Origin: Streptomyces sp. NBC_01750
GTDB taxonomy: Bacteria > Actinomycetota > Actinomycetes > Streptomycetales > Streptomycetaceae
Direction of reading: 5' to 3'
Assembly: GCF_035918095.1 (NCBI RefSeq)
Contig: NZ_CP109137.1
Coordinates: 1,800,001 to 1,864,000, forward strand
DNA: 64,000 bases
A program made the position numbers and the translations under genes. The notes below the pieces were generated by a model. That model did not search any database. It saw only the letters and a program-made list of their open reading frames with translations, and had not been told where the DNA came from. Numbering within the stretch: position 1 is the first letter of the stretch; the number at the start of each line of letters is the position of its first letter. Below are positions 9,151 through 18,768 of the stretch, in pieces.

Positions 9151-9253
9151 GCGGCGCTTCGGCCCCGTTCGGCACCCCATCGGTAACGATCGGGTTTCCG
9201 GCAACACAACCCTTGACGTCGTGTTAACACGGGGGCAAAACTGCCGTTCATCG

Positions 9254-9269
9254 GTCGGCATTGTCGAAC
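9254..9269 (+). promoter_or_regulatory. Probable GylR operator of the glpFKD operon
   Basis: GTCGGCATTGTCGAAC shares 15 consecutive bases with the site in front of gylR. It lies 125 bp upstream of the glpF start, close to a TAGGGT that could serve as a -10 (9289-9294). A separate GTGTTAACAC palindrome lies further upstream near 9222. Confidence 0.75.
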
Positions 9270-9394
9270 ACCTACCGGCAATACGCGCTAGGGTGTGGCA
9301 ACGCCAGGGCCGGCAATTGCCCTCACCTGAGGGCACGAACCACCGGAGTGACCCGGGGTTCGCTTTCCCTGGACGAAGGACAAAGGAGTCGCGG

Positions 9395-10183
9395 GTGTCC
9401 AGCTCCGACATCTTCATCGGCGAGATCATTGGTACCGCCGTACTCATCCTGCTCGGTGGTGGCGTGGTTGCCGCCGTCGTACTCAAGCGCTCGAAGGCGC
9501 AGAACGCCGGCTGGCTGGCGATAACCTTCGGGTGGGGATTCGCGGTCATGATCGCGGTCTACATGACGGGCACTCTTTCCGGTGCTCACCTCAACCCCGC
9601 AGTCACCATCGGCATCGCGGTCAAGGACGGGGACTGGAGCAACGTTCCGGTCTACCTCGCCGGGCAGCTGCTCGGCGCCATGATCGGTGCCACGCTGGTC
9701 TGGATCGCGTACTACGGACAGTTCCAGGCCCACCTCACGGACCCGGAGATCATCTCCGCGCCTCCGCATGAGGAAGGCCTGGTCAGCGAGGCGGCCGCGC
9801 CGAAGGCCGGACCGGTGCTCGGCGTCTTCTCGACAGGCCCCGAGGTCCGCGTCGTGTGGCAGAACCTGGCCACCGAGATCATCGGCACCACGGTGCTCGT
9901 GCTCGCGGTCCTGACGCAGGGCCTCAACGACAGCGGCAAGGGTCTCGGCGTCATCGGCGCACTGATCGTCGCGCTCACCGTCGTCGGCATCGGCCTCTCG
10001 CTCGGCGGCCCGACGGGCTACGCCATCAACCCGGCCCGCGACCTCGGCCCGCGCATCGTGCATGCCCTGCTGCCGCTGCCCAACAAGGGCGGCTCGGACT
10101 GGGGCTACGCCTGGATCCCGGTCGTCGGCCCGCTGATCGGCGGCGCCCTCGCAGCGGGTATCTACAACCTCGCGTTCGCCTAA
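9395..10183 (+). CDS. glpF: Glycerol uptake facilitator (aquaglyceroporin)
   Basis: A 262-aa major intrinsic protein that forms a membrane channel for glycerol diffusion. Both pore half-helix signatures are present: '[11 protein letters not shown]' in the first half and '[12 protein letters not shown]' in the second, and six hydrophobic helices are evident. The start is GTG at 9395 with AAAGGAG 7 nt upstream; the ORF itself opens 96 codons earlier in non-coding sequence. It is the first gene of the glpF-glpK-glpD operon, with 30 bp to glpK. Expression is probably controlled by GylR. Confidence 0.95.
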   Translation: MSSSDIFIGEIIGTAVLILLGGGVVAAVVLKRSKAQNAGWLAITFGWGFAVMIAVYMTGTLSGAHLNPAVTIGIAVKDGDWSNVPVYLAGQLLGAMIGATLVWIAYYGQFQAHLTDPEIISAPPHEEGLVSEAAAPKAGPVLGVFSTGPEVRVVWQNLATEIIGTTVLVLAVLTQGLNDSGKGLGVIGALIVALTVVGIGLSLGGPTGYAINPARDLGPRIVHALLPLPNKGGSDWGYAWIPVVGPLIGGALAAGIYNLAFA

Positions 10184-10213
10184 GCCGACCCTCTGACCTC
10201 GCAGGAGCACTCC

Positions 10214-11749
10214 GTGACCGACGCACACACCACCGGCCCGTTCATCGCGGCCATCGACCAGGGCACCACCTCCAGCCGCTGCATCGTCTTCGACACCGAC
10301 GGCCGGATCGTCTCCGTCGACCAGAAGGAGCACGAGCAGATCTTCCCGAAGCCGGGCTGGGTGGAGCACAACGCCGCCGAGATCTGGACCAATGTCCAGG
10401 AGGTCGTCGACAGCGCCATCGCGAAGGCGGGCATCACCTCCGCCGACGTCAAGGCCATCGGCATCACCAACCAGCGTGAGACCACGGTCCTCTGGGACAA
10501 GAACACCGGTGAGCCGGTGCACAACGCGCTGGTCTGGCAGGACACCCGTACCGACGCTCTCTGCAAGGAGCTCGGCCGGAACGTCGGCCAGGACCGCTTC
10601 CGCCGCGAGACGGGCCTGCCCCTGGCCTCGTACTTCGCCGGCCCGAAGATCCGCTGGCTGCTGGACAACGTCGAGGGCCTGCGCGAGCGCGCCGAGCGCG
10701 GCGAGATCCTCTTCGGCACCATGGATTCCTGGGTCATCTGGAACCTGACCGGCGGCGTCGACGGCGGCGTGCACGTCACCGACGTCACCAACGCCTCGCG
10801 CACCATGCTGATGAATCTTCACACCCTCGACTGGGACGAGAAGATCCTCCAGTCGATGGAGGTGCCGGCCGCGGTGCTGCCGGAGATCCGCTCGTCCGCC
10901 GAGGTCTACGGGACCGCCAAGGGCGGCGCGCTCGCCGGTGTGCCGGTCGCGTCCGCGCTCGGTGACCAGCAGGCGGCCCTGTTCGGCCAGACCTGTTTCG
11001 CCGAGGGCGAGGCCAAGTCGACGTACGGCACGGGCACGTTCATGCTGATGAACACCGGCAGCGAGCCCGTCAACTCGTACAACGGTCTGCTGACGACCGT
11101 CGGCTACCGGATCGGCGACCAGCCCCCCGTGTACGCGCTGGAGGGTTCCATCGCCGTCACCGGTTCGCTGGTGCAGTGGATGCGCGACCAGATGGGCCTG
11201 ATCAGCACTGCCGCGGAGATCGAGACCCTCGCTCTGACTGTCGAGGACAACGGCGGCGCCTACTTCGTGCCGGCCTTCTCCGGCCTCTTCGCCCCGTACT
11301 GGCGTGACGACGCCCGCGGTGTGATCGCCGGACTGACCCGCTATGTCACCAAGGCGCACATCGCGCGTGCCGTGCTCGAGGCCACGGCCTGGCAGACCCG
11401 CGAGATCAGTGACGCCATGACCAAGGACTCCGGCGTCGAGCTGACCGCACTCAAGGTCGACGGCGGTATGACCTCCAACAACCTGCTGATGCAGACCCTC
11501 TCGGACTTCCTGGACGCACCGGTGGTGCGCCCGATGGTCGCCGAGACGACCTGCCTCGGCGCTGCATACGCCGCCGGCCTTGCCGTCGGTTACTGGCCGG
11601 ACACCGACGCGCTGCGCGCCAACTGGCGCCGGGCCGCCGAGTGGACCCCCCACATGGATGCGGACCAACGGGACCGCGAGTACAAGAGCTGGCTCAAGGC
11701 CGTCGAGCGGACCATGGGCTGGCTCGAAGACGACGCTGACGAGGAGTAA
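10214..11749 (+). CDS. glpK: Glycerol kinase
   Basis: A 511-aa FGGY-family kinase that phosphorylates glycerol to sn-glycerol-3-phosphate, trapping it in the cytoplasm. The phosphate-binding loop 'IDQGTTSSR' is near residue 15. The N-terminal domain carries '[11 protein letters not shown]' and 'NQRETTVLW', and the C-terminal actin-like domain has '[15 protein letters not shown]'. Length is typical. The start is GTG with AGGAG at 10203-10207. Only 6 bp separate its stop from glpD. Confidence 0.97.
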   Translation: MTDAHTTGPFIAAIDQGTTSSRCIVFDTDGRIVSVDQKEHEQIFPKPGWVEHNAAEIWTNVQEVVDSAIAKAGITSADVKAIGITNQRETTVLWDKNTGEPVHNALVWQDTRTDALCKELGRNVGQDRFRRETGLPLASYFAGPKIRWLLDNVEGLRERAERGEILFGTMDSWVIWNLTGGVDGGVHVTDVTNASRTMLMNLHTLDWDEKILQSMEVPAAVLPEIRSSAEVYGTAKGGALAGVPVASALGDQQAALFGQTCFAEGEAKSTYGTGTFMLMNTGSEPVNSYNGLLTTVGYRIGDQPPVYALEGSIAVTGSLVQWMRDQMGLISTAAEIETLALTVEDNGGAYFVPAFSGLFAPYWRDDARGVIAGLTRYVTKAHIARAVLEATAWQTREISDAMTKDSGVELTALKVDGGMTSNNLLMQTLSDFLDAPVVRPMVAETTCLGAAYAAGLAVGYWPDTDALRANWRRAAEWTPHMDADQRDREYKSWLKAVERTMGWLEDDADEE

Positions 11750-11755
11750 ATCGAG

Positions 11756-13366
11756 ATGACCACCCTGCAGAGCGTCCCTGCCCTGGGGACGCACCCGGCC
11801 TCCGGCTCCCTTCCGAGCCGCGCCGAGACTCGGGAGCAGCTTTCCAAGGCGACGTACGACCTCCTGGTGATCGGCGGCGGCATCCTGGGCATCTCCACCG
11901 CCTGGCATGCGGCGCAGTCCGGGCTGCGGGTGGCCCTGGTGGACGCCGGCGACTTCGCCGGCGCCACCTCCTCCGCCTCCTCCAAGCTTCTCCACGGCGG
12001 TCTGCGCTATCTGCAGACCGGCGCGGTGAAGCTGGTCGCGGAGAACCACTTCGAGCGCCGTGCGGTCTCCCGTCAGGTGGCCCCGCACCTGGCCAACCCG
12101 CTCACCTTCTATCTGCCGGTGTACAAGGGCGGACCGCACGGCGCGGCGAAGCTCGGCGCGGGCGTCTTCGCCTACTCCGCGCTCTCGGCGTTCGGTGACG
12201 GCGTCGGCCATGTCATCAGCGCGAACAAGGCGCAGCGCGATGTTCCCGAGCTGCGTACGGAAGGCCTGAAGGCCGTTGCCGTGTACGGCGACGACCAGAT
12301 GAACGACTCCCGGATGGCGCTGATGACGGTGCGTGCGGCCGTCGAGTCGGGCACCACCGTTCTCAACCACGCCGAGGTCACCGGGCTGCGCTTCACCAAG
12401 GGCAGGGTCACGGGCGCGGAACTCAAGGACCGATTGGACGGTACGGAGTTCGGTGTCACGGCCCGTCTGGTGCTCAACGCCACCGGTCCGTGGGTGGACC
12501 ACCTGCGCCGGATGGAGAACCCGGACGCGGCTCCGTCCATCCGTCTCTCCAAGGGCGCGCATCTGGTGCTCAAGCGGACGTCGCCGTGGAAGGCCGCGCT
12601 GGCGACCCCGATCGACAAGTACCGGATCACCTTCGCCCTCCCCTGGGAGGACATGCTGCTGCTCGGTACGACGGACGAGGTGTACGAGGGCGACCCGGCG
12701 GATGTCGCGGTCAACGAGAAGGACATCGCGCAGATCCTGGACGAGGCGGCGTTCTCCATCCGGGACCAGCAGCTGTCGCGGGATCTGATCACGTACTCCT
12801 TCGCGGGCCTGCGGGTGCTGCCGGGCGGTCCCGGCGACACCTCGAAGGCCAAGCGCGAGACGGTCGTCACCGAGGGCCGCGGCGGCATGCTGTCGGTGGC
12901 CGGCGGCAAGTGGACGACCTTCCGTCACATCGGCCGTACCGTGATGAACAAGCTGGCCGCCCTGCCCGGGCAGCCACTGGCCGAGGACATGGAGCCGATC
13001 GCGCATCTGCCGAAGAAGCTCCCGCTGCCCGGTATAGCCAACCCGAACGCGGTCGCCCACCGGCTGCTCGTCGACGGCGGCACGCCGGGCCCGCGGATGG
13101 CGGCCGACACTGCGCGTCACCTCGCCACCCACTACGGTTCGCTGTCCTTCGACATCGCGCGCCTGGCCAACGAGAACCCGGCGCTCGCCGAGCGCATCCA
13201 CCCGGACGCGCCGGAGATCTGGGCGCAGGTCGTGTACGCGCGTGACCACGAGTGGGCCGAGACGGCGGACGACGTGCTGCGTCGCCGTACGACGCTGACA
13301 ATCCGCGGTCTGGCGACGGACGAGATCCGCGGCAAGGTCGACAAGCTGCTGATCGACAAGGCGTAG
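11756..13366 (+). CDS. glpD: Glycerol-3-phosphate dehydrogenase (FAD, aerobic)
   Basis: A 536-aa FAD-dependent enzyme that oxidises glycerol-3-phosphate to dihydroxyacetone phosphate and feeds electrons to quinone at the membrane. The dinucleotide fold 'LLVIGGGILGIS' lies near residue 37, followed by the DAO fold signature 'SKLLHGGLRYLQTG'. The C-terminal region contains 'VAGGKWTTFRHIG' and an all-helical cap domain. It ends the glycerol operon and is followed by a perfect terminator stem. Confidence 0.96.
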   Translation: MTTLQSVPALGTHPASGSLPSRAETREQLSKATYDLLVIGGGILGISTAWHAAQSGLRVALVDAGDFAGATSSASSKLLHGGLRYLQTGAVKLVAENHFERRAVSRQVAPHLANPLTFYLPVYKGGPHGAAKLGAGVFAYSALSAFGDGVGHVISANKAQRDVPELRTEGLKAVAVYGDDQMNDSRMALMTVRAAVESGTTVLNHAEVTGLRFTKGRVTGAELKDRLDGTEFGVTARLVLNATGPWVDHLRRMENPDAAPSIRLSKGAHLVLKRTSPWKAALATPIDKYRITFALPWEDMLLLGTTDEVYEGDPADVAVNEKDIAQILDEAAFSIRDQQLSRDLITYSFAGLRVLPGGPGDTSKAKRETVVTEGRGGMLSVAGGKWTTFRHIGRTVMNKLAALPGQPLAEDMEPIAHLPKKLPLPGIANPNAVAHRLLVDGGTPGPRMAADTARHLATHYGSLSFDIARLANENPALAERIHPDAPEIWAQVVYARDHEWAETADDVLRRRTTLTIRGLATDEIRGKVDKLLIDKA

Positions 13367-13390
13367 CAGCACGGCGGTTGTACGGCATGG

Positions 13391-13424
13391 GTAAGGGGCG
13401 GCCTCCTTGGAGGCCGCCCCTTAC
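13391..13424 (+). terminator. glp operon terminator
   Basis: A perfect 16-bp stem (13391-13406 with 13409-13424) around a 2-nt loop, 24 bp after the glpD stop codon. Confidence 0.85.
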
Positions 13425-13568
13425 GTGATCCGCAGTCGATCACGGTGGACGGTTTCGGGATCGATCGGGCGGAACGGATGGAAGCTCCCATCGATTTTCC
13501 GAGGAGGTCGCCCCGATCGTGCGGAAGCAGGCTCCGACCACCCGCGGGGACGCATAATGGGTGCCGAT

Positions 13569-13579
13569 ACATCGGATGT
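13569..13579 (+). promoter_or_regulatory. Probable FadR-type operator ACATCGGATGT
   Basis: An 11-bp near-perfect palindrome lies 14 bp before the regulator start codon. The 12-mer ATACATCGGATG spanning it recurs as its reverse complement upstream of fucD (20134-20145), so the regulator probably represses both itself and the catabolic operon. Confidence 0.65.
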
Positions 13580-13593
13580 CTGGAGGTCGCCCC

Positions 13594-14265
13594 ATGGCTG
13601 TCACCGACGAGGCCATCGAGAAGATCAAGGGAATGATCGTCTCGGGTGCGCTGCGCCCCGGCGACCGCCTCCCCAAGGAGAGCGAACTCGCCGCCGAGCT
13701 GGGGCTGTCCCGCAACTCGCTGCGTGAGGCGGTACGCGCGCTGTCGCTGATCCGCATCCTGGACGTACGGCAGGGTGACGGCACCTATGTGACCAGCCTG
13801 GACCCGCAGTTGCTGCTGGAAGCGCTGAGCTTCGTCGTGGATTTCCACCGGGACGACACGGTGCTGGAGTTCCTGGCCGTACGCCGGATCCTGGAGCCGG
13901 CCGCCACGGCGATGGCCGCCGCCCGGATCAGCGAGAGCGAACTGGATGTACTGAGCGCCCAGCTGGACGCGCTCGGACCGCAGCCCTCGGTCGAGGAACT
14001 GGTCGCCGCCGACCTGGAATTCCACCGCGGCATCGTCCGGACCGCGGGCAACTCTGTGCTCTGCTCGCTGCTGGACGGGCTCTCCGGGCCGACCACCCGG
14101 GCGAGGGTCTGGCGCGGGCTGACGCAGGAGGACGCGGTCAGCCGTACGCTTCATGAGCACCGGGCGATCCTGTCGGCGCTGCGCGACCGGGACGCGGAGG
14201 CGGCGAAGTCGTGGGCGACGGTGCATATCGCGAGCGTGGAGCAGTGGCTGAGGTCAACGCTGTAG
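13594..14265 (+). CDS. FadR-subfamily GntR regulator of the fucose locus
   Basis: A 223-aa GntR-family regulator. Residues 1-70 hold the winged helix-turn-helix ('GALRPGDRLPKESELAAELGLSRNSLREAVRAL' region). Residues about 85-215 are an all-helical FCD ligand domain, with Asp/His metal-binding positions around 'DLEFHRGIV' and 'EHRAILSAL'. The start at 13594 has GGAGG 8 nt upstream; an ATG 33 nt earlier lies inside the operator. It converges on the ABC permease gene. The shared operator upstream of fucD and the cluster contents suggest it responds to an L-fucose pathway intermediate. The effector is inferred, not shown. Confidence 0.85.
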   Translation: MAVTDEAIEKIKGMIVSGALRPGDRLPKESELAAELGLSRNSLREAVRALSLIRILDVRQGDGTYVTSLDPQLLLEALSFVVDFHRDDTVLEFLAVRRILEPAATAMAAARISESELDVLSAQLDALGPQPSVEELVAADLEFHRGIVRTAGNSVLCSLLDGLSGPTTRARVWRGLTQEDAVSRTLHEHRAILSALRDRDAEAAKSWATVHIASVEQWLRSTL

Positions 14266-14379
14266 CGGGGGCTCCGCCCCCGAACGCCCGCGCCTCGATC
14301 GCCGGCGGGGCTTGAATTGCCCGTCCGGCGAATGCGGACAAGCCCGAAGGGCGTACGGGGACGCCCCACCCCCGCCCAG
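14266..14379. terminator. Terminator stem and Streptomyces-type intergenic repeat
   Basis: A 7-bp stem CGGGGGC-TCC-GCCCCCG (14266-14282) directly follows the regulator stop. The following 'TCGATCGCCGGCGGGGCTTG' type sequence is the kind of GC-rich intergenic repeat common between convergent Streptomyces genes. Confidence 0.55.
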
Positions 14380-15408
14380 CTAGTCCTGCTTCTCCCCGCT
14401 CGCGAAGCGGGAGATCACCAGGGCGACGATGATGATCGCGCCGTTGAGGAACTGGTTCCACAGCGCCGGCACTCCGCCCAGCGTCATCACATTGACGACC
14501 AGCTGGAGCGTCAGCACACCGGTCAGCGCGCCGAAGAGCGTGCCGCGGCCGCCCTTGAGGCTGATCCCGCCGATCACGGCCGCGGCGAACACCTGGAAGA
14601 TCCAGCCGTTGCCCTGGGTGGCCGCGACCGATCCGTAGTGGCCGGTGTAGAGGATGCCGGCGAAGGCGGCGAGCAGGCCGCCGACAGCCAGCACGATCCA
14701 GGTGATCCGGTCGACGCGGACACCGGCGGCCCGGGCCGCCTCCGGGTTGCCGCCGATCGCGTACAGGGCGCGCCCGTGACGCAGATACGCCAGCACCGCG
14801 CCGCCGATGGCGAAGAGTGCCAGACAGATCCACACGGCGGCCGGCGCGCCGAGCCAGTCGGTCTTGCCCAAGTACCGGAAGGACTCCGGGACATCGGTGA
14901 TCGACTTGCCCTCGGTGATGCCGATGTGGAGGCCACGCAGCATGGTGAGCATGCCGAGCGTGGCGATGAAGCCGTTGACCCGCAGCTTCAGCATCAGAAA
15001 GCCGTTGACCGCGCCGATCGCCGTACCGACCAGCAGACAGAGCGGGATTGCCGTCCATACCGGCAGCAGTTCCAGGCCCGCGAACCGCCCGCCCTCCCTC
15101 GGCAGGACCAGCCACATGGCGATGACCGGCGCGATGCCGATCGTCGACTCCAGCGACAGATCCATCCGGCCGCAGATCAGGATCAGCGCCTGGCCAAGGA
15201 CCAGCAGGCTGAGCTCGGAAGACTGCTGGACCACGCTGATCAGGTTGTTCGAGGTGAGGAAGACCGGCGAGACGATGAAACCGATCACCATCAGCACCAG
15301 GATCACCGGTACCAGCGAGAAGTCGCTCCACCGGATCAGCCGCAGCCGGCTGCGCGGGCTCGCGGTCTTGAATGCGTCGGCCGTGAGCGGCCGTATCGTC
15401 CCGGTCAT
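14380..15408 (-). CDS. ABC sugar transporter permease (RbsC family)
   Basis: A 342-aa branched-chain/ribose-type permease (BPD_transp_2). Eight to ten hydrophobic helices are visible and the family signature region 'GGISLKGGRGTLFGALTGV' lies near residue 280. It is the inner-membrane channel of the cluster's carbohydrate importer. Its ATG overlaps the ATPase stop in an ATGA junction, indicating translational coupling. The neighbouring fuconate dehydratase suggests that the substrate is L-fucose, L-fuconate or a related deoxy sugar. Confidence 0.88.
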   Translation of the reverse strand: MTGTIRPLTADAFKTASPRSRLRLIRWSDFSLVPVILVLMVIGFIVSPVFLTSNNLISVVQQSSELSLLVLGQALILICGRMDLSLESTIGIAPVIAMWLVLPREGGRFAGLELLPVWTAIPLCLLVGTAIGAVNGFLMLKLRVNGFIATLGMLTMLRGLHIGITEGKSITDVPESFRYLGKTDWLGAPAAVWICLALFAIGGAVLAYLRHGRALYAIGGNPEAARAAGVRVDRITWIVLAVGGLLAAFAGILYTGHYGSVAATQGNGWIFQVFAAAVIGGISLKGGRGTLFGALTGVLTLQLVVNVMTLGGVPALWNQFLNGAIIIVALVISRFASGEKQD

Positions 15409-16916
15409 TCCCGCTCCCCCACACCTTCCATGGCGGCGACCAGTTCACGGTCGGTCCACCCGCTGCCGAACGTGGCGACCACCCGCCCGTGGAAAAGGGC
15501 GAGCACCCGGTCACACACCCTCAGATCGTCCAGTTCGTCCGAGATGATCACGGCCGCGCTGCCCCCGTCCGCCACCCGTCGTACGACTGAGAGCAGCGAG
15601 TCCTTGGACTTCACATCGACGCCCGCGGTGGGCCGGACCGCCACCAGCACGCTGGGCTTGCGGGCCAGGGCGCGGGCGACCACGACCTTCTGCTGATTGC
15701 CGCCCGAGAGGCCGGAGACGGGCTGCTCCGGTCCCTGCGTCTTGATGTCGAGCGACGAGATCATCGACCGGGCGAATTCCCGTGTACGGGAGGGCAGTAC
15801 GGTCCCCCACGGGCCGAGCTGGTCGGTGACGGTGAGCGTGGCGTTCTCGGCGACGCTGCGGCCGGTGACCAGCCCTTGGAGGTGGCGGTCCTCGGGGATG
15901 TAGCCGATACCGGCGTCGAGCGCGTGCGGGACACTGCCCGGCCTCACGGCCCGGCCTCGTACGGTGATCCGTCCCGCTCCCGCCCTGCGCATACCGACCA
16001 GGGTTTCGCCGAGGGCGGTGTTGCCGCTGGCCGCGGCCCCGGCAAGACCCAGCACCTCGCCGGGCCGCACCTCCAGGTCCATCGGTTCGAACTCGCCCTC
16101 CACGGTGAGGCCTTCCGTGCGCAGCACCGGCTCCTCGTCCCGGACCGGGCCGACGGCCGCGTGCCAGGCCGACGGGCCGCCGGTGGACTCACCCGTCATG
16201 GCCGTGACCAGGTCGTCCTTGGAGAGTTCCGCGACAGGGGCGGTGACGACATGGCGGGCGTCGCGGTACACGGTGACGGCGGCGCACAGCTCGAACACCT
16301 CCTGCAGATGGTGGGAGATGAAGAGGAACGCCACTCCCCGGCTCTGCAGTTCCCGCAATTTGGTGAAGAGCCGCTGGATACCGCGGGCGTCGAGCTGCGC
16401 GGTCGGCTCGTCGAGGATGATCAGCCGCGCCCCGAAGGACAGGGCGCGGGCGATTTCCACGAATTGGCGCTGCTCGACCGCGAGGTCCTTCGCCCGGGTA
16501 CTGGGGTCGACGCTCACCCCGTATCCGGCGAGGAGCTCCTCGGCACGCCGCCGCAGCCGCCGCCAGCTGATGAAGCGGCCGCGGGCGTCGAAGCGGTTCA
16601 GGAAGAGGTTCTCGGCGACGGTCAGGTCAGGAACGACCATCGACTTCTGGTAGACGCAGGCGACCTTGGACTGCCAGGCCGCCATGTCCCCGAAGGCAGG
16701 TGCCGGCTCGCCGTTGAAGCTCACCTTGCCGGCGTCCGGCCTGTGCAGTCCGGTGAGAACGCTGACCAGCGTGGATTTGCCCGCGCCGTTGCGCCCGACG
16801 AGCGCGTGCGACTCGCCGGGCGCGACAGTGAGGCGCACTCCGTCGAGGGCCACGGTCGGGCCGAAGCGCTTGACGATGCCTTCCGCATGTACGGCGGCCG
16901 GTGCCCGGTGCTCCAT
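15405..16916 (-). CDS. ABC sugar transporter ATPase (RbsA family, duplicated)
   Basis: A 503-aa protein with two tandem ABC domains. The first (about 10-240) has Walker A 'GRNGAGKST' and Walker B 'LIILDEPTAQLD'. The second (about 255-495) has the weak Walker A 'GAAASGNTALGE', a good signature 'LSGGNQQKVVVARAL' and an altered Walker B 'VLVAVRPTAGVDV' where the catalytic Glu position is Arg. One degenerate site is normal in RbsA/MglA proteins. The ATG at 16916 begins 2 bp after the binding-protein stop. The ORF extends 11 codons upstream, but that would overlap the previous gene. Confidence 0.9.
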   Translation of the reverse strand: MEHRAPAAVHAEGIVKRFGPTVALDGVRLTVAPGESHALVGRNGAGKSTLVSVLTGLHRPDAGKVSFNGEPAPAFGDMAAWQSKVACVYQKSMVVPDLTVAENLFLNRFDARGRFISWRRLRRRAEELLAGYGVSVDPSTRAKDLAVEQRQFVEIARALSFGARLIILDEPTAQLDARGIQRLFTKLRELQSRGVAFLFISHHLQEVFELCAAVTVYRDARHVVTAPVAELSKDDLVTAMTGESTGGPSAWHAAVGPVRDEEPVLRTEGLTVEGEFEPMDLEVRPGEVLGLAGAAASGNTALGETLVGMRRAGAGRITVRGRAVRPGSVPHALDAGIGYIPEDRHLQGLVTGRSVAENATLTVTDQLGPWGTVLPSRTREFARSMISSLDIKTQGPEQPVSGLSGGNQQKVVVARALARKPSVLVAVRPTAGVDVKSKDSLLSVVRRVADGGSAAVIISDELDDLRVCDRVLALFHGRVVATFGSGWTDRELVAAMEGVGERE

Positions 16917-16918
16917 GG

Positions 16919-17956
16919 CTAGCTCTTCGTCTCCAGCTGGTTGGCCCACAGCTTCGGATCATCGACGTTCTCCTTGGTCACCAGTGGCGCGGGCAGCTGG
17001 TCCTCGAACCCGTTCGGGATCTTGATGATCGTGGATCCGTGGTCGGTGGGACCCTCTTCGGGGGTCTTTCCGTCCAGCGCCTGCCTGGCCCAGTACAGCG
17101 CGTACTTGGCGTACAGATCGGCGGGCTGGGAGACCGTCGCGTCGATCTTCCCGGCCTTGATGGCGTCCAGCTCCTCCGGGATGCCGTCGTTGGAGATGAT
17201 CGTGATGTGGCCCGGGGTTCCGGGGGCCTTCAGCAGCTTCTTCTGCTCGAGCAGCGCCAGCGTGGGCTGCAGAAACACGCCCCCGGCCTGCATATAGACG
17301 CCGTTGATGTCGGGGTGCGCGGCAAGCGTGGACTGGAGCTTGGCGGAGGCGACATCGCCCTTCCAGTCGGTGGCAAGCTCGAAGACCTTGATGCCGGGGA
17401 AGTCCTTTGTCATGCAGGACTTGAAGGCCTCGGAGCGGTCCCGGCCGTTGATCGAGGACAGATCGCCCTGGAACTCCACCACCTTGCCCTTGCCCTTCAG
17501 CTGCTCGCCGAGGTACTTGCAGGCCTTCTCGCCGTACGCGCGGTTGTCGGCCCGGACCACCATGTAGACGTTGCCCTTGTCGGGCCGGGTGTCGACGCTG
17601 ACGACCTGGATCTTCTTCTCCTGAAGGCTCTGCAGCGACTCGGCTACGGCGCCGGTGTCCTGCGGTGCCATGACGACGGCCTTGGCACCCTGGTCGGTGA
17701 AGGTCTGGACGTTGGCGACCAGCTTTCCGATGTCGTTCTGGGAGTTGGTCACGGACAGCGCGTCGACTTCGCCGTCCTTGACGCCCTTCTGTATGTACTG
17801 CTGGTAGGAGTTCCAGAAGTCGCTGTCGCTGCGCGGCAGATCGATGCCCACCTTGCCCCCGCCGGACCCGCTGTCAGAGTCACGGTTGCAGCCCGCGAGG
17901 GCCGTCACGGCCAGAAGTACTGCACAGGCCGCGGCACTTGTCGTACGCACTCTCAT
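16919..17956 (-). CDS. Sugar-binding lipoprotein (periplasmic-binding family 4)
   Basis: A 345-aa solute-binding protein of the ribose/galactose type (Peripla_BP_4). It begins with a lipoprotein signal and lipobox 'LAGC' (about residues 19-22), then a Ser/Gly linker and the two-lobed Rossmann binding domain. Sequence such as 'VSVDTRPDKGNVYMVVRADN' and 'IISNDGIPEELDAIKAG' is typical of the family. It delivers the sugar to the permease and ATPase encoded immediately downstream. The spacing to the SDR gene upstream is 35 bp, so all five minus-strand genes probably form one operon starting at fucD. Confidence 0.9.
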   Translation of the reverse strand: MRVRTTSAAACAVLLAVTALAGCNRDSDSGSGGGKVGIDLPRSDSDFWNSYQQYIQKGVKDGEVDALSVTNSQNDIGKLVANVQTFTDQGAKAVVMAPQDTGAVAESLQSLQEKKIQVVSVDTRPDKGNVYMVVRADNRAYGEKACKYLGEQLKGKGKVVEFQGDLSSINGRDRSEAFKSCMTKDFPGIKVFELATDWKGDVASAKLQSTLAAHPDINGVYMQAGGVFLQPTLALLEQKKLLKAPGTPGHITIISNDGIPEELDAIKAGKIDATVSQPADLYAKYALYWARQALDGKTPEEGPTDHGSTIIKIPNGFEDQLPAPLVTKENVDDPKLWANQLETKS

Positions 17957-17991
17957 TGTCCCGTCCTTCGTGGGTGTCGGCTGCTGGGCGC

Positions 17992-18768
17992 TCAGTTCGA
18001 GGGACGCAGGCGCAGTCCCTGCATTCCGCCGTCGACCGCGAGTGCCGTGCCCGTGACGGCGGCCGCGGCGGGGCTGGCGAGATAGACGATGGCGGCGGCG
18101 ACCTCATCCGCCGAGACCAGCCGTCCGGTGGGCTGGCGGGCCTCGAGGGCGGCGCGTTCGGCCGCGGGGTCGTCGGCCCGGTCGAGGAGACGGCCGATCC
18201 ACGGGGTGTCGGCAGTGCCGGGGTTGACGCAGTTGACGCGGATGCCTTCGCGGACATGGTCGGCGGCCATGGCGAGGGTGAGCGAGAGCACCGCGCCCTT
18301 GCTGGCGCTGTACAGGGCGCGCCCGGGCAGCCCGGCGGTGGCGGCGATGGAGCAGGTCTGGGTGATGGAGACATGGCCGGGGCGGTCCGCGGCGGTGTGG
18401 CGCAGATACGGCAGGGTGTGGCGGGCGACCCGCACCATGCCGAGCACATTGATGTCGAGGACGCGCCGCCACTCCTCGTCGGGATTGTCGGTGACCGTGC
18501 CGATGGCGCCGATACCGGCATTGGAGACGACGGTGTGCAGGGCGCCGAACTCCGCCACGGCCCCGTCGACGGCCGCGCGGACCGCGGCGTCGTCGGTGAC
18601 ATCGGCCTGGAGGGCGAGGACGCCGTCGGGCGCTCCGGCCGTCTCGCGGTCGAGTACGGCGACCTGGGCGCCCCGGCTGAGCAGCAGTGCCGCGACGGCG
18701 GCACCGATACCCGAAGCGCCGCCGGTCACCAGCGCGTACAGTCCCTCGAAGTCTCTTGTCCCCGCCAT
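17992..18768 (-). CDS. SDR, probable 2-keto-3-deoxy-L-fuconate dehydrogenase
   Basis: A 258-aa classical short-chain dehydrogenase. Visible motifs are the NAD(P) loop 'TGGASGIG' (15-22), 'NAG' (83-85) and the catalytic Ser140, Tyr153 and Lys157 ('YSASK'). The C-terminus ends '...[11 protein letters not shown]', like the 2-keto-3-deoxy-L-fuconate/L-rhamnonate 4-dehydrogenase group. In that pathway the enzyme oxidises the product of L-fuconate dehydratase, the gene directly upstream. Its ATG (18768, GGAGGTC upstream) lies inside the end of fucD, so translation is coupled. The substrate assignment rests on this context and is the less certain part. Confidence 0.75.
   Translation of the reverse strand: MAGTRDFEGLYALVTGGASGIGAAVAALLLSRGAQVAVLDRETAGAPDGVLALQADVTDDAAVRAAVDGAVAEFGALHTVVSNAGIGAIGTVTDNPDEEWRRVLDINVLGMVRVARHTLPYLRHTAADRPGHVSITQTCSIAATAGLPGRALYSASKGAVLSLTLAMAADHVREGIRVNCVNPGTADTPWIGRLLDRADDPAAERAALEARQPTGRLVSADEVAAAIVYLASPAAAAVTGTALAVDGGMQGLRLRPSN

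Noticed and set aside
9323..13372. A 1349-codon open frame on the minus strand
   Set aside because: It is antisense to the whole glpF-glpK-glpD operon, which is supported by strong family motifs. The minus-strand translation resembles nothing.
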